Below, in pieces: positions 17,301 to 26,900 of a DNA stretch of 32,628 bases. Each line of letters begins with the position of its first letter. The first letter of the stretch is position 1. Source of the DNA: Deltaproteobacteria bacterium Ga0077539. Its GTDB lineage: Bacteria; Myxococcota_A; Polyangia; Polyangiales; Ga0077539. The position numbers were made by a program, and so were the translations under genes. Below the pieces are notes generated by a model. The model saw nothing but the letters and a program-made list of their open reading frames with translations. It was not told where the DNA came from and did not search any database. The stretch spans positions 1 through 32,628 of the forward strand of contig LNEO01000293.1 of the NCBI GenBank assembly GCA_001465015.1. The letters are read 5' to 3'.

Positions 17301-18139
17301 GCCGTTCCTCCGCTGTTGATGCTGCCGGCTGCGGGCGTTCCGGCCATCCAAGCCGTCGCGCCTGCGCAGGTGCCCGAGGGAACCTCTGCGGGAGCAGACA
17401 CCGTGAGCGTGTAGGCGCCGCCGCGGGCGCTCGCCGCGGAGAACGCGGTCTCCTCGGCGACGACGAAGTACGTCCCTGGATCGAGCGTCGCGCGAAACGC
17501 CGCGCCGTTTCCCGGGCCCGATTCGAGGTCGCACGCGAGCTCTCCGAGCGACGAGTTGCATGCGCGACGCAGCGCCAACATCGGATTGGCGAGCGATCCA
17601 ACGTCCGAGGTCAACACGAACTGGAGCGTCGTTCGCGTGGTGATCGTCAGCGGATAGATGTGATCGGTCCCGAAGCCCGCCGTCGTACAGCTGTAGCTCG
17701 GGATCGAGCTGCCCACGCCACCAGCGAGGAACATGTTGGTGATCACCGTGGGAGCGCCGGGCATCGGGACGGTGATCGCCGGACGGGTAGGCAATCCACA
17801 GCCCGATGCGCCGTCGACCGTCGGCACATCCAGCGGCGGCGTCGGCACGTCAGGTGTGTCGATCGGCGGAGTCGGAACGTCGGCGACGTCCATGGGCGGG
17901 GTCGGCACATCGACGACGTCCATCGGCGGGGTCGGCACATCGGCCACGTCCACAGAGACGCCAGTGTCTTCGATGACCCCCGTGTCGATTCGGGTGTCCG
18001 ACGTCGCGACGTCTGGGCGATCCGAAGCGTTTACATCGGATGAGTCTATCCGTTGAACGTCCGTCGGCGGAAGCGTGGTCGGGCTGCACGCAGCCACGAG
18101 GGCCACGAGGGATAGCCCCGAACTCAGTCTGAAGCGCAT
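14378..18139 (-). CDS. Secreted lipoprotein with seven PPC-like domains and a nidogen-like C-terminus
   Basis: The protein has 1253 residues from the ATG at 18139, which has a GAAAGG ribosome-binding site eight bases upstream; a TTG at 18157 is an unlikely earlier start. The lipoprotein signal ends at Cys18 (ALVAAC). An Asp/Pro/Thr linker follows, with a ten-residue repeat (VPTPPMDV type). Seven PPC-like domains start near residues 112, 254, 388, 523, 656, 792 and 924. Domains 4-5 and 6-7 form a duplicated pair: 4 and 6 share CEPTATGNVLYYS and PAGQTAI, while 5 and 7 share MQD-(S/T)-G-x-A-(L/I)-ERR. The C-terminal domain (about 1067 to the end) matches that of the downstream paralogue (FTYFGDAVTHWGATTNGFAQL, MAILWDD, ATIGLQNL). 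A surface adhesion or matrix role is only an inference. Confidence 0.8.
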   Translation of the reverse strand: MRFRLSSGLSLVALVAACSPTTLPPTDVQRIDSSDVNASDRPDVATSDTRIDTGVIEDTGVSVDVADVPTPPMDVVDVPTPPMDVADVPTPPIDTPDVPTPPLDVPTVDGASGCGLPTRPAITVPMPGAPTVITNMFLAGGVGSSIPSYSCTTAGFGTDHIYPLTITTRTTLQFVLTSDVGSLANPMLALRRACNSSLGELACDLESGPGNGAAFRATLDPGTYFVVAEETAFSAASARGGAYTLTVSAPAEVPSGTCAGATAWMAGTPAAGSINSGGTADRSCNPTTATGPEVFFSYTLPPNTRSTITGTPLGAPPWRPYLRVRDDCMTTTCSAVAAGLSDGIPASTTVENRSAVARTFIVSMGSFELGTGGAFTLTDTLMMLPPVPMNAVCASAPMVGPVSMLTGESTVGTFETRTTFNCQTLGGSGGTLGYYRMNVPAGRTMTATVTPEATFDPSIRLFAGCSPTTCGTYRNSFSAGVVEQASYRNATAMDQEVIIAVGSVSIGATGRFDLDARLLPAMPTNTACASPRALTPTTPALAQDQSSASSPNTLTTCEPTATGNVLYYSVNIPAGQTAILRATPYSTSADAVLRVTDTCASIGCLASANVGFGGGQEEVFVTNGSGAARDYIVTLGSRTPTSAGVFDLTVRFTTLAPNANCSMPRVLSNGDSVMMQDSGTALERRATFCSLSSPSGGPLLYYQVTIPASRAGVFRVTPRGMFDPTIRVMATCTSTSCVNYRNSFAAGAAEVQAISNTAAMDQTYLVAVGGAGTGETGQFDVSFNLTSAMPTNTSCATPRPLSPMLPALVQNQAGATMPNTISTCEPTATGNVLYYSLSVPAGQTAIVTATPLSTSVDPVLRLTDTCASMGCLASSNSGFGGTDEQVIITNPTMAARDYIVTLGSRTPTTAGVTDVSVRFVTVPTNATCGTATVIAPGTPITMQDTGAAIERRTTFSCATTATGSPLLYYTATVPAGTTARVRVTPTGTFNPTIRVFQTCSPTTCTAYQGAAAAGLIEEATWRNSGATAQMYTIAIGGTATNETGAFSIALDFPPDPYMVTRTMGAVCDDLTAGTVVPSLTGDDVAMPRPEPLPFPFTYFGDAVTHWGATTNGFAQLFRDASGFPSDSLSNSSLTTPAGEPGMMAILWDDLRVDPPAVFRHATLGVMGSRRFVLEWFNVGPHPASTDRMRFQIKLLEGSNLIEFHYCSASGSTRATGGSATIGLQNLSSSRSLGVAHEDATAATAGTRYLFVPR
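17887..17946. repeat. 30-bp tandem repeats encoding the lipoprotein linker
   Basis: Two clean 30-base units (17887-17916 and 17917-17946), with more degenerate units just before them, encode the ten-residue VPTPPMDVxD linker repeat. Such units can change copy number in frame and so alter linker length. Confidence 0.6.
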
Positions 18140-18164
18140 GGGACGAGCCTTTCGCAAGGAGCGC

Positions 18165-18195
18165 GGTCTGTGAGGATTATATCCTCAGTAAGACC
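18165..18195 (-). promoter_or_regulatory. Promoter -10 box inside a long inverted repeat
   Basis: TGAGGAT-TAT-ATCCTCA (18171-18187) is flanked by a second complementary pair, GGTCT (18165-18169) and AGACC (18191-18195), giving twelve-base arms with small interruptions. On the minus strand the centre reads TATAAT (18181-18176), a perfect -10 box. It would start transcription about 30 bases before the ATG of the seven-domain lipoprotein. No good -35 box was seen 17 bases upstream, so activation by a bound regulator is plausible. Confidence 0.55.
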
Positions 18196-18268
18196 ACCAT
18201 TCCTCGGGCCGAAACGCAAACGACCTCCGGCTCACATTGCGGATCGGTCGCCCAAGCGCAGGGGCGGG

Positions 18269-18541
18269 TCAGTGCCAGGCGGCCGCAGGCTTGACGGGCT
18301 GGTTGGTGCGGTCGTGCTCGGCGAGCAGCTCCTGCGACACCGCGGTGCAGGCCGTGCACGAAGGAAAGCCCGAGCCGTGCTCGCAGTAGAGCACCTTGGC
18401 GGTCGCGGCGTCCCCTTCGAACTCGGGCGGATCGATGTGTCTTCCGCACGCGATGCAGTGGATGTGCTGGTCGGCCGCGGGTTTGACCACGCCCTTGAGC
18501 GCCTTCTTCTCGGACCTGGTGAGTCGCTTCTCTCGCTTCAT
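18269..18541 (-). CDS. Small Cys-rich, probably zinc-binding protein
   Basis: The 90-residue protein has a basic N-terminus (MKREKRLTRSEKKALKG) and two Cys clusters: C29-x2-C32 in HCIACGRH, and C53 with C62-x2-C65 in YCEHGSGFPSCTACT. This spacing suggests a zinc ribbon or treble-clef-like site. It has no signal peptide. It lies 84 bases downstream of pbpC on the same strand and could be its last operon member. No specific family was recognised. Confidence 0.65.
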   Translation of the reverse strand: MKREKRLTRSEKKALKGVVKPAADQHIHCIACGRHIDPPEFEGDAATAKVLYCEHGSGFPSCTACTAVSQELLAEHDRTNQPVKPAAAWH

Positions 18542-18625
18542 GGCTTCGTTGGAGCCCGAAGAGATACCGCAAACGCGGGTCCGGCGGGAGTCTCGCCAAT
18601 CGCGACGGACACGAGAAGGTGTGGT

Positions 18626-20899
18626 TCAGCGCGAGGGAGCCTCGACAGTAACGCGCGAAGGAGCGCTCCTGCGCCCGCCCACCACCGCGACGACGGTGTG
18701 TTCGCCGATGGTCGCGGTCCAGCGATCGCCGTCGATGCGCGCTCCGTCCACCTCCCACGCGTCCGCGCGGACCTCTGCGCCGTCGAGCGTGGCTCTGAAC
18801 ACCGGGCGCACGGCTCCGCGCGAGGCGTCGAGCAGCCAACGCGCGCCGTCGCGAGGCTCGCGGACGACGAGCGCGCCCTGCGTCGCGTCGATGGCGCGCG
18901 AAGCTCTCGAGACGCCGGGGCGCTGCGCGCGCGCGGCCCACGCGCGCAGGCGAGCGGGCGGGACCCAGTCGCCGTGCTCGTCGTGCTGCTCGCATCGCGC
19001 CGTGGGAACCGTCCCCGCGGCGAATCGTTCGACCACGGGGTGAAGGCAGTGAACGCCTGGCCGCAGCCCGGACCAGGGGCACACGTCAGCGGTCACGGGC
19101 TCGGGCGCTCTGCGCGCGTACACGGGAAGCCCGAGCGACTGGGCGCGCTCGTGCGCGGCAGCGGCGATGCGCACCGCGGCTGGAGCAGCCGCGCGAAAGC
19201 CGCTGACCTCGGCCATCGCGCGCCCGCCTGGGTCGCCCATCCAGAGCACGACCGTCACGCGGTCGGTGGCCACGGCGCACCAGGCGTCGCGCCAGTTGGC
19301 GCTGGTGCCTGTTTTCAAGGCGAACGAGAGCCCTGGCGCGAGGGTCTCGAGCGAGTCTCCGAAGCCCTCGCGGCGCGCGGTGCGGTCGCTGAGCACGTCC
19401 CACGCGACGCGCGCGTGCGACCCGTGCATCACGCGCTCGCCTGCGACCGAGCCGCCGACGAGCGCAAAGGACAGAGGCGCGCGCGTTCCCCATCGGGCGA
19501 GCGTTGCGTACGCCTGCGCGAGCTCGGTGCCGCGGACGCCGACGCCGCCGAGCACGAGCGCTCCGCCGTGGTGCTCACCCGTGCGAACGCCGTCGAACCC
19601 GAGGGCGCGCAGCCGATTGGCGAGCGGCTCTTGTCCCACGCGCCTCGCGACGTCGAGCGCCGCGAGGTTGAGCGACGCCGAAAGGGCGGTCCGAGCGCTC
19701 ACCGGGCCGCGCTCGGCGTTGTCGTAGTCGCGGGCCTCGAAGTGCTCGCCGCGCGCGCCGGTCATCGCGACGTTGACGTCGTCGAGCATCGTGGCTGCGG
19801 TGCCTCCGCGCTCGAAGAAGAGCTCGTAGGCGAAGGGCTTGAGCGTCGATCCGGGCTGCCGCTCGGCGTCGAGCAGGTCGATCGCGCCGCCGTCGCTCTC
19901 TGCGTCGATCGCTCCGACGTAGGCCAGCACCTCGCCGGTCGCGTTGGACACGACGATCGCGGCGGCGTTGCGGGCTCCGCGCGAGCTCATGGTGAGCCAC
20001 TGCGCGCGCAAGAGCGTCTCGGTTTGCCGCTGCGTCGTGAGGTCCAGCGACGTTCGCACGATCGACCGGGACTCGCGGCGAATGGTGCCCGCGCGCACGC
20101 CCGCGAGCACGCGGTCGACGAAGCGCGGCGCGGCCCAGGGGCGGCCCGAGACCGTCGCGATCGTCGGCTCGTTGGCGAGCGCCTCGCGGTGCTGCCGATC
20201 GTCGATGAGCGAGAGCGCGCGCATGCGGCCGAGCACCCACGCGCGACGCTCGTTGGCGCGCCGCGGGTTGCGCCGCGGATCGAGCGCGCTCGGCGCCCGA
20301 GGAATCGACGCGAGCAGCGCCGCTTCGCTGAGCGAGAGCGTGTCGAGCGAGTGCCCGAAGTAGCTCTCGCACGCGCGCGCCACGCCCTCGATGCCGTCGC
20401 CGTACGGCAGGCGGTTGAGGTACTGCTCCAGGATCTCTTCTTTGGACATCGCGCGCTCGATGCTCATGGCGCGCAGCGCCTCGGCGCCCTTCGAGAAGGC
20501 GCCGAGGGGCCGTCCGTACACGAGCTTGACGAGCTGCTGCGTGATCGTCGAGCCGCCCGAGCGGCGGCGGCCGGGCATCACGTTGTCGAACACGGCCCGC
20601 GCGAGCGCGCGACGATCGACCCCGTCGTGCCGATAGAACCGCGCGTCTTCTGCGGCGAGGATGGCCTGAACCATCACCGAGGGGATTTCGCCGAAGCGCG
20701 CCCACCGTCGGTCGGCCCCGTCGGCGCGGGCGAGCCTGAGCGCGAGCCCCGAGCGATCGACGACCGCGAACGAGTCCGAGGGAGGAACGAACCGCCCCTG
20801 CTCGACCATCGCCCCCGAGCGGACGACGACTCCCGTGATCGCCCACGCGGCGCACAGGGCGCCGAGCGAGCATCCGAGGATCTTCTTCGATCGTTTCAT
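18626..20899 (-). CDS. pbpC: Penicillin-binding protein 1C (bifunctional glycosyltransferase/transpeptidase)
   Basis: At 757 residues this matches the size of class A PBP1C. An N-terminal membrane anchor (about 8-27) is followed by a GT51 peptidoglycan glycosyltransferase domain with EDARFYRHDGVD (catalytic Glu84) and GGSTITQQLVK. The transpeptidase domain shows the serine motif STLK (351-354), SLN (409-411) and KTG (529-531). The Cys-containing segment DVCPWSGLRPGVHC and a C-terminal beta domain (about 670-755) fit the BiPBP_C module. The enzyme polymerises and crosslinks peptidoglycan in the periplasm, usually in repair more than in bulk growth. The gene follows the alpha-2-macroglobulin gene by 55 bases, the classic bacterial pairing. 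Confidence 0.95.
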   Translation of the reverse strand: MKRSKKILGCSLGALCAAWAITGVVVRSGAMVEQGRFVPPSDSFAVVDRSGLALRLARADGADRRWARFGEIPSVMVQAILAAEDARFYRHDGVDRRALARAVFDNVMPGRRRSGGSTITQQLVKLVYGRPLGAFSKGAEALRAMSIERAMSKEEILEQYLNRLPYGDGIEGVARACESYFGHSLDTLSLSEAALLASIPRAPSALDPRRNPRRANERRAWVLGRMRALSLIDDRQHREALANEPTIATVSGRPWAAPRFVDRVLAGVRAGTIRRESRSIVRTSLDLTTQRQTETLLRAQWLTMSSRGARNAAAIVVSNATGEVLAYVGAIDAESDGGAIDLLDAERQPGSTLKPFAYELFFERGGTAATMLDDVNVAMTGARGEHFEARDYDNAERGPVSARTALSASLNLAALDVARRVGQEPLANRLRALGFDGVRTGEHHGGALVLGGVGVRGTELAQAYATLARWGTRAPLSFALVGGSVAGERVMHGSHARVAWDVLSDRTARREGFGDSLETLAPGLSFALKTGTSANWRDAWCAVATDRVTVVLWMGDPGGRAMAEVSGFRAAAPAAVRIAAAAHERAQSLGLPVYARRAPEPVTADVCPWSGLRPGVHCLHPVVERFAAGTVPTARCEQHDEHGDWVPPARLRAWAARAQRPGVSRASRAIDATQGALVVREPRDGARWLLDASRGAVRPVFRATLDGAEVRADAWEVDGARIDGDRWTATIGEHTVVAVVGGRRSAPSRVTVEAPSR

Positions 20900-20954
20900 G
20901 GGGGCTTTCGTGGCTGTCTCGTGGGCGCGCCGGGTGCTTTGAAAACGTGTGTCG

Positions 20955-23900
20955 TCAGCGATCGACGACGATGCTCATGGCCGCAGAGCGCGCGACCCAC
21001 TGCGGGTCGTGCTGCGCGCGGATCTCCGAGGGCAGGAGCAGGAAGGTCCCGGGGACCGTCGCGCGGACGGCGTAGGTGAACTCGAGCAGCCCAGCGCCGG
21101 CGCGGTCTGCGAAGAACCGCGCCTCGCCGTGATCGAGCGCCCTGTGCGAGAGGTACGAGAGCGAGCGGGACGCGTGAAACCCGCGAGGATCGACCACTTC
21201 GTCCTCTGTCGATCCGCCGAGGATCGCGTCGAGCGAGGCGCGGGGCGTCGTGTCGAGGCCGCGGTCGACCGCGTCGAATCCGCCGCCGATCGGGTCGCGA
21301 ACGAGCGCTCCGGGGGCCAGGTCGCGCTCGGAGAAGATGAACAAGCGTACGCGGAGGAGCTCGCCAGCGCGCACGTGGCCGTCGGGCGCGACGCGCTCGC
21401 CGTTCTCGCGCTCGATGACACGGTGCAGCGCCGCGACGCGGCCGCGAGCCTCGTTGTCCTCCGTCGAGAGGGCGCGGATCCAGCGACCGTCCAGCGCGAA
21501 GAACGCGTCTTCGCCTCCGTCGATCACGAGCTGGTGTCGGCCGCGCAGCACGCGGTCGACGGGGAGCGCGAAGATCCTCGCCCGCTGCGGGCCTTCGCCG
21601 CTGGGACGGGACTCGGCGATGACCGTGCCGTCGAGCGTGACCCGCGCGCTGGGGAGGGCGCGATCGGTGAAGCGTCGGGCGAGCGAAGAGAGGGCGACGA
21701 GGGCGTGGGCGTTGTCGTGCGTTCCGCTCCAGGCGCCGCTGTCGCGACGACGAAGGAGGTAGGACGCGAGGCGTCGCGCCTCGTCGCCGCCCGGCAAGAG
21801 CTCAGCGGCGACGCGAACCAGCGCCGCGAGCGAGCGAGTCGAGCTCTCGTACCAGCGGCCTGCGCTGTACAGCGTCGGGGCGACGGAGGAGGCCTGCGCG
21901 AGCGTCATTCCGCTGCTGTTTGCGCGGGCGCGAGCTTCGTTGGCCTCCGCGCGCGCCGCTGCGTCGAGGCTCGAGAGCAGCCGACGGCACGCCTCGCGGG
22001 CGAGGGTCTCGCGTCGTCGGTCGTTGGCGGGCATCGCGAGCGCGAGCTGCGCGGCGCCGAAGGCCGAGAGCGTCTCCTTCTGGTCGTAGAGGGCTGAGAC
22101 GCGGGTGGCGAGGGATTTTCCTGCGCGGACCAATACGCGCGCGGCGTACGCGGCGACGTCGTTGCGCGAGGCGCTCTCGTAGTCGACGAGCGATCCGTTG
22201 GTGAGCAGCGACTGCACGTGCGTCTCTGCGCGCTCGACGGCTCCGGTCGGGAGCCTCCATCCCGCGGCGCGCGCGGCGACGAGCGCGTCGAGCGCGTACA
22301 CGCTGCCGTACATCCACGGCTCGTCGGCGGAGCTCCACTGGCCGAAGCCGCCCGAGTAGACCTGCAGCGCGACGAGGCGCTCGGCCGCGCTTTCTCCACG
22401 GCGACGAGCGTCCGCGGCGCGCGCGGGGTCCGTCGCCATCGACGCGTACGCGACGAGTCCGAGCACGCGCGACGCGAGCGCCTCGACGTTCTGGTACGGA
22501 GACTCATCGAGCATGTCTGCCGCGGCCTCCATTCCCACGAACGGGTGCGGCGCGACGGTCACCGTGAAGCGCGCTCCTCGCTGGACGGCTCCCGGCGGAA
22601 CCTCGAGCTCGATCGTGCGCGCGCTGTCGATCGAACCTGCCATGAACGAGCGCTGCGGGATCCCGCGGGCGCGCACCGCGACGGTCACGTCCCGCGCGTC
22701 GGTGGCTCCCTGCGCGATCGCCTCGAAGCGAACGTCCATGCGCTCGGCGCCCACGGTCGCCTCGATCGGGAAGCTCACGCGCGAGTCTCCGCCGGCTTCG
22801 AGCCTGACGTTCTCTGCGCGCACTTCGCGACCGCCGACGAGGGCGCGGACGCGGACGTCGACCGGCGCGGTGCCCGGGTTGTGCACGAACGTCACGGCGT
22901 CGAAGCGGTCACCCTCGACCACCGCGGTCGGCATCGTCGGACGAAGCACCGCGGGCAGCGTCGCCGTGAGCTGCGCCGAAGCGCCTCCTGTGCGCGCGGC
23001 GGAGTCGTTGACCACGGCGAGGACGCGGTATTGCGTCGGGCGTCGCGGGAGCCGGACGCGGGCGCGGGCGACTCCGTCGACACCTGTATTCAAGTGCGGC
23101 AGCCACAAGGGCGTCGGCTCGAACCGCTCGCGCTCGTCGCGCATCGCGCGCTCGCCGTCCTCCGAGCCGTCGCCGCTCGCCGCTGGCAGCGCCGGGATCT
23201 CGAGCCGCGAGACGAGCGAACGACGCAGGTCATCGAGCACGAACCTCGGCGAGCGCCTGGGAAAGAACTGGTCTCCGGGCCTGGGCGTCTCGTAGCTCGA
23301 GAGCCTGAGCGTCCCTTCGTCGACGACGTAGAGGGCGACCTCGGCGCGCACTCCGCGGCCGTCGGCGTTGCGCACGGAGACCTCGATGGGGACCTCGTCG
23401 CCGGGGCGCGCGGTCTGCGTGGGAAGCGTGATCCCGACGTTGAGCGCGGCGACGCGGGGACGAACGCGGAGCTCGGTCACGCCGAGGCGCAGGTCGGGCG
23501 CCTCGAGGTCGACGCCCGCGCCCGGCTCGCCGGTCCGGGGACGGACGAGCGAGACGTGCACGAACGCGTTGGGAACCATCGCAGGCGTGAGCTCGAACTC
23601 GAAGATGTTGCCGCCGCCGCGGACGCGTCGTCGCTCGGTGTGCAGCACGCCTTCGCGCGCCACGACGACGAGCGCTTCGGCGTCGGCCCACGGCGACTCG
23701 AAGGCCACGCTCGCCCGCTCTCCGACCGCGTAGCTTGATTGTGTGGGTGTAACAGCGATGGGCGCGCCGGGCGCGTCGCGGTTCATGTGTTCGCCGGGGG
23801 CCGCGACGTACACGGTCTGCGACGCGATCGACTGGCGGTTGTTGGCGTCGACGAACCTCGCCTCGAGGCGATAGACGCCGGGCTCGACCGGTTGAAAGCG

Positions 23901-26900
23901 GCAGTGGACCGGCTCGCGCTCGGACTGGAGCTGGCACCGGGCGACCTCGCGCTCGTCGCGGGTGCGACGGGCCTGGAAGCGACCCTCGCTCTCGCCGCGG
24001 TTGACCCACTCGTAGTACGAGTCCCAGCCCTCGCGCACGATGGTGGCCTGCACCGACTGGCCGGCGATGGGCGTTCCGCCGTGGTCGATCACGATGGCTT
24101 CGACGTCGAGGGGCGCGCCGGGGCCGAGCCACGCGGGGGCGCGCTTGACGCCCACTTCGTAGGTCGCTGGGTAGACCGTGAATTCGCGGCGCGCGGCGGT
24201 GCTCTGACCCGAGGCGTCTTGCACCTCGGTCTCGAGGGTGAAGCGCTGGCGCGTCGGGACGTTCATCGTGGTGCGGGTCTGGATCGGCGCGATTCCGTCC
24301 TGACCGAGCTCGACCTCGCCGCTCGCCGCGAGGCTCGCGCGGGAGTCCGCGTTGACGGGGGCAAACGCAAACGTGCGCGCCCACGGCATGGGGTAGTCGG
24401 TGTCGAGCGCGCGTCGCAGCGTCCATCGCGCGGTCGCGCGCGCGGCGGGAGCGCCGAAGAGATAGCGAGACTCCACGCGAACGGCGAGCGGCTCGTCGTG
24501 GTGTGGCGCCTCGGGAACATCGCGAAGGTCCACGCGCATCGTCGGCGGTCGAAACTCGGCGACCGTCACATGGTGCGATCCGAGCTCGCGAGAGGCGTCG
24601 CGAGGCTTGCTCACGGCGACGCGCCACTGACCGGCCATCGCGCTCGGGGGCAGGGCGAAGGTGGTGTCGACCGTTCCCCACGCGTTGGTGCGGACGGTGC
24701 GTTCGGCGACGGGGCTGTTGTCCGCGGGGTTGATCAGGCTGACGCGGACTTGTTGCCGGGCGAAGGCGCGCACCTCTTCGGGGTTGCACGGCGCCGTTGG
24801 GCTCGCGGTCGCGGTTGCGGTCGCGGTCGCGTTGCGCGGGCGCGGCGGGCACACGGTGGGCTGACGGATGACGGCTTTGACGTGCAGCGAGTCCCCTGGG
24901 CGATACGCGCCGCGATCGGTGAACACCGCGGCGATCGGCTGACCGTCGCTCGACTGCGCGGCGCCTTGCGCGAGCCCGAGCGTCGAAGGCGTCACGCTCG
25001 AGCGAGGGTCGAGCGAGAGCACCGCGCGGTCGTCACCGGTCCGCGCCGAGAGCGCGAGGGGAACATCCACGACGCTGATCCCCTCGGGCGCAGCGATCCA
25101 CAACAGGCCGTTCTCGTCGGTGCGAGCCGACGCGCTCGTGCGCATCGAGCTGCCGTTGGCCCACGCGAGGGTCACTTCGGCGTTGGCCACAGGGCGCCCA
25201 GTGGCGATCGAGCTCACCCACGCGAGGACGCCCTGAGGAAGCACGCGCGCGCTGAGGCCCAGGTCGGTGTGCTGCACGATCGCGCGCTGGGCAAACGCGC
25301 TGTTGTTCGCGCCAGCGGGCTGAAAGGCGATCGCGGCGATCGAGCTCGTGCGCCCGTCGGCGCTCGAGACGAAGCGAAACGAGCCGGGCCCTGCGCGGTT
25401 GGGCCTCGACGTCGGCGCGAGCGGCGCCAGGGCGACCGTCTGCGAAGAGGCCCACGCGTCCGGGGCGCGATCGAGCGCGAACGCCAGCTCTCTTCCCGGC
25501 TCGAGCGCGAGGTACCGGAGCGCGCCTCGGCCCACGTTGACGGCGGTGAACGGGAGCGTGGCCACGCCCGCTCGCTCGTACACTTGAACGCCCTCGCGAA
25601 CTTGAATACTGGGGCTCTTGCCGCTCGAGCGCACGGCGAGCGCTTGCGTCCGTTGCAGGGGCGTTCCGTCGCTGTCTCGCAGGCCCTCGACGCGGACCTC
25701 GTACACCTGATCGGGCGCCCACTCTCCCGTAATCGTGAGGCTGTGATTGGCGAGGGTGACGCGTTGATTGGCGAGGGGCGGGTTGCAGCGAACGACCGGC
25801 GTCGCGTTGGCGTCGAGCGTGCTCGTGGCGAACAGCCGCAGGGCGTCTTCGATGTCGACGATGCTGTCGACCGCTCCCTGGTGCGAGCAGCCGTCGGCGG
25901 ACTCGGCGCCTTCGGGGCAGTCGATGCCTTCGATGCGGGGGCGCGGACGGAGCTCGACGACGAGCTCGGTCGGGCCGCGGGTGCCGTACTCGCCTTCGCC
26001 GTCGTCGTAGGGAGCGACGAGGTTGGGAGACAAGAGCATGGCGATGCGCGCGCCTGGCTCGAGCGTGCGGTCGAGTCTCACGTCGATGCCGAAGTTTCCG
26101 CGCGGGTCGCGGGGGCGCGGAGCGAGCGAAAACCGCAGCGCGCGCTGGGCGCCGCCCGACTCGTAGGTGACCATTTGCGACGAGACCGTGTTGAGGTCGG
26201 GCGGACCCGAGAACACCAGTCGCAGCGGCTCACCTGGCAGCACCCTGCGCGGCGTGAGGTCCGTCAGCGCCATCGCGCCTCCCGCGAACACCACGACGCG
26301 CTCTTCGGGCGCTTCTTCGAAGCCCTCGCCCGCGAGCGAGCGAACCCTGTCCGAGAAGACGATCTTGCTCTCGTTGGTGCGAGTAAACGCTTCGGGCGCG
26401 GGCTCGAACGCCAGGGTGCTGCGCGAGACCCAGCGAAAGGTCCCCTGCACGGGCGGGTCGAAGCTCACGGGGGACGCGTCGTCTCCCTCGGTTCCGAGCG
26501 CGCGATTGACCTGCGCCGAGCGAACCATCACGCGGTTGAAGCGGATGCGCACGGATCCGCCGCGAATCACGCGGGACGAGCCGGCGGAAGGCTCGAGCAA
26601 CGAGAGGTTGTCTGGCACGTCGCGCGCGAGCAACGGCGCGAGCGGCGCGGCGACGGGCAGCGACGCGGTCGCGAGCGGAAAGCGGTTTCCCGGGTCGAGC
26701 AGCTCCGGCGGCGCCTCGAGGTTGTTGGGGCTGCGCAGCGCGCGCACGCCGAGCACCGTTGCCGAAATCGCTGCGGCGGCGAGGAGGTAGCGATTTCGCT
26801 TCGACTTCGCCGGGCCGGCGTCGCCGGGAGCCGCGCCCTGACCCGATGCTTCATCGGCGGATTGGCGGTCGGCGGGCGCGCGGTACGGGGGCGCGGAGGT

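Noticed and set aside
17820..17950. Regular 30-base repeats as a possible CRISPR array
   Set aside because: The units are contiguous without spacers, stay in frame and encode the Asp/Pro linker of a lipoprotein.
18170..21079. 969-codon plus-strand open frame
   Set aside because: It is antisense to pbpC and the Cys-rich gene, has Arg-rich low-complexity translation, and shows no motif or ribosome-binding site.
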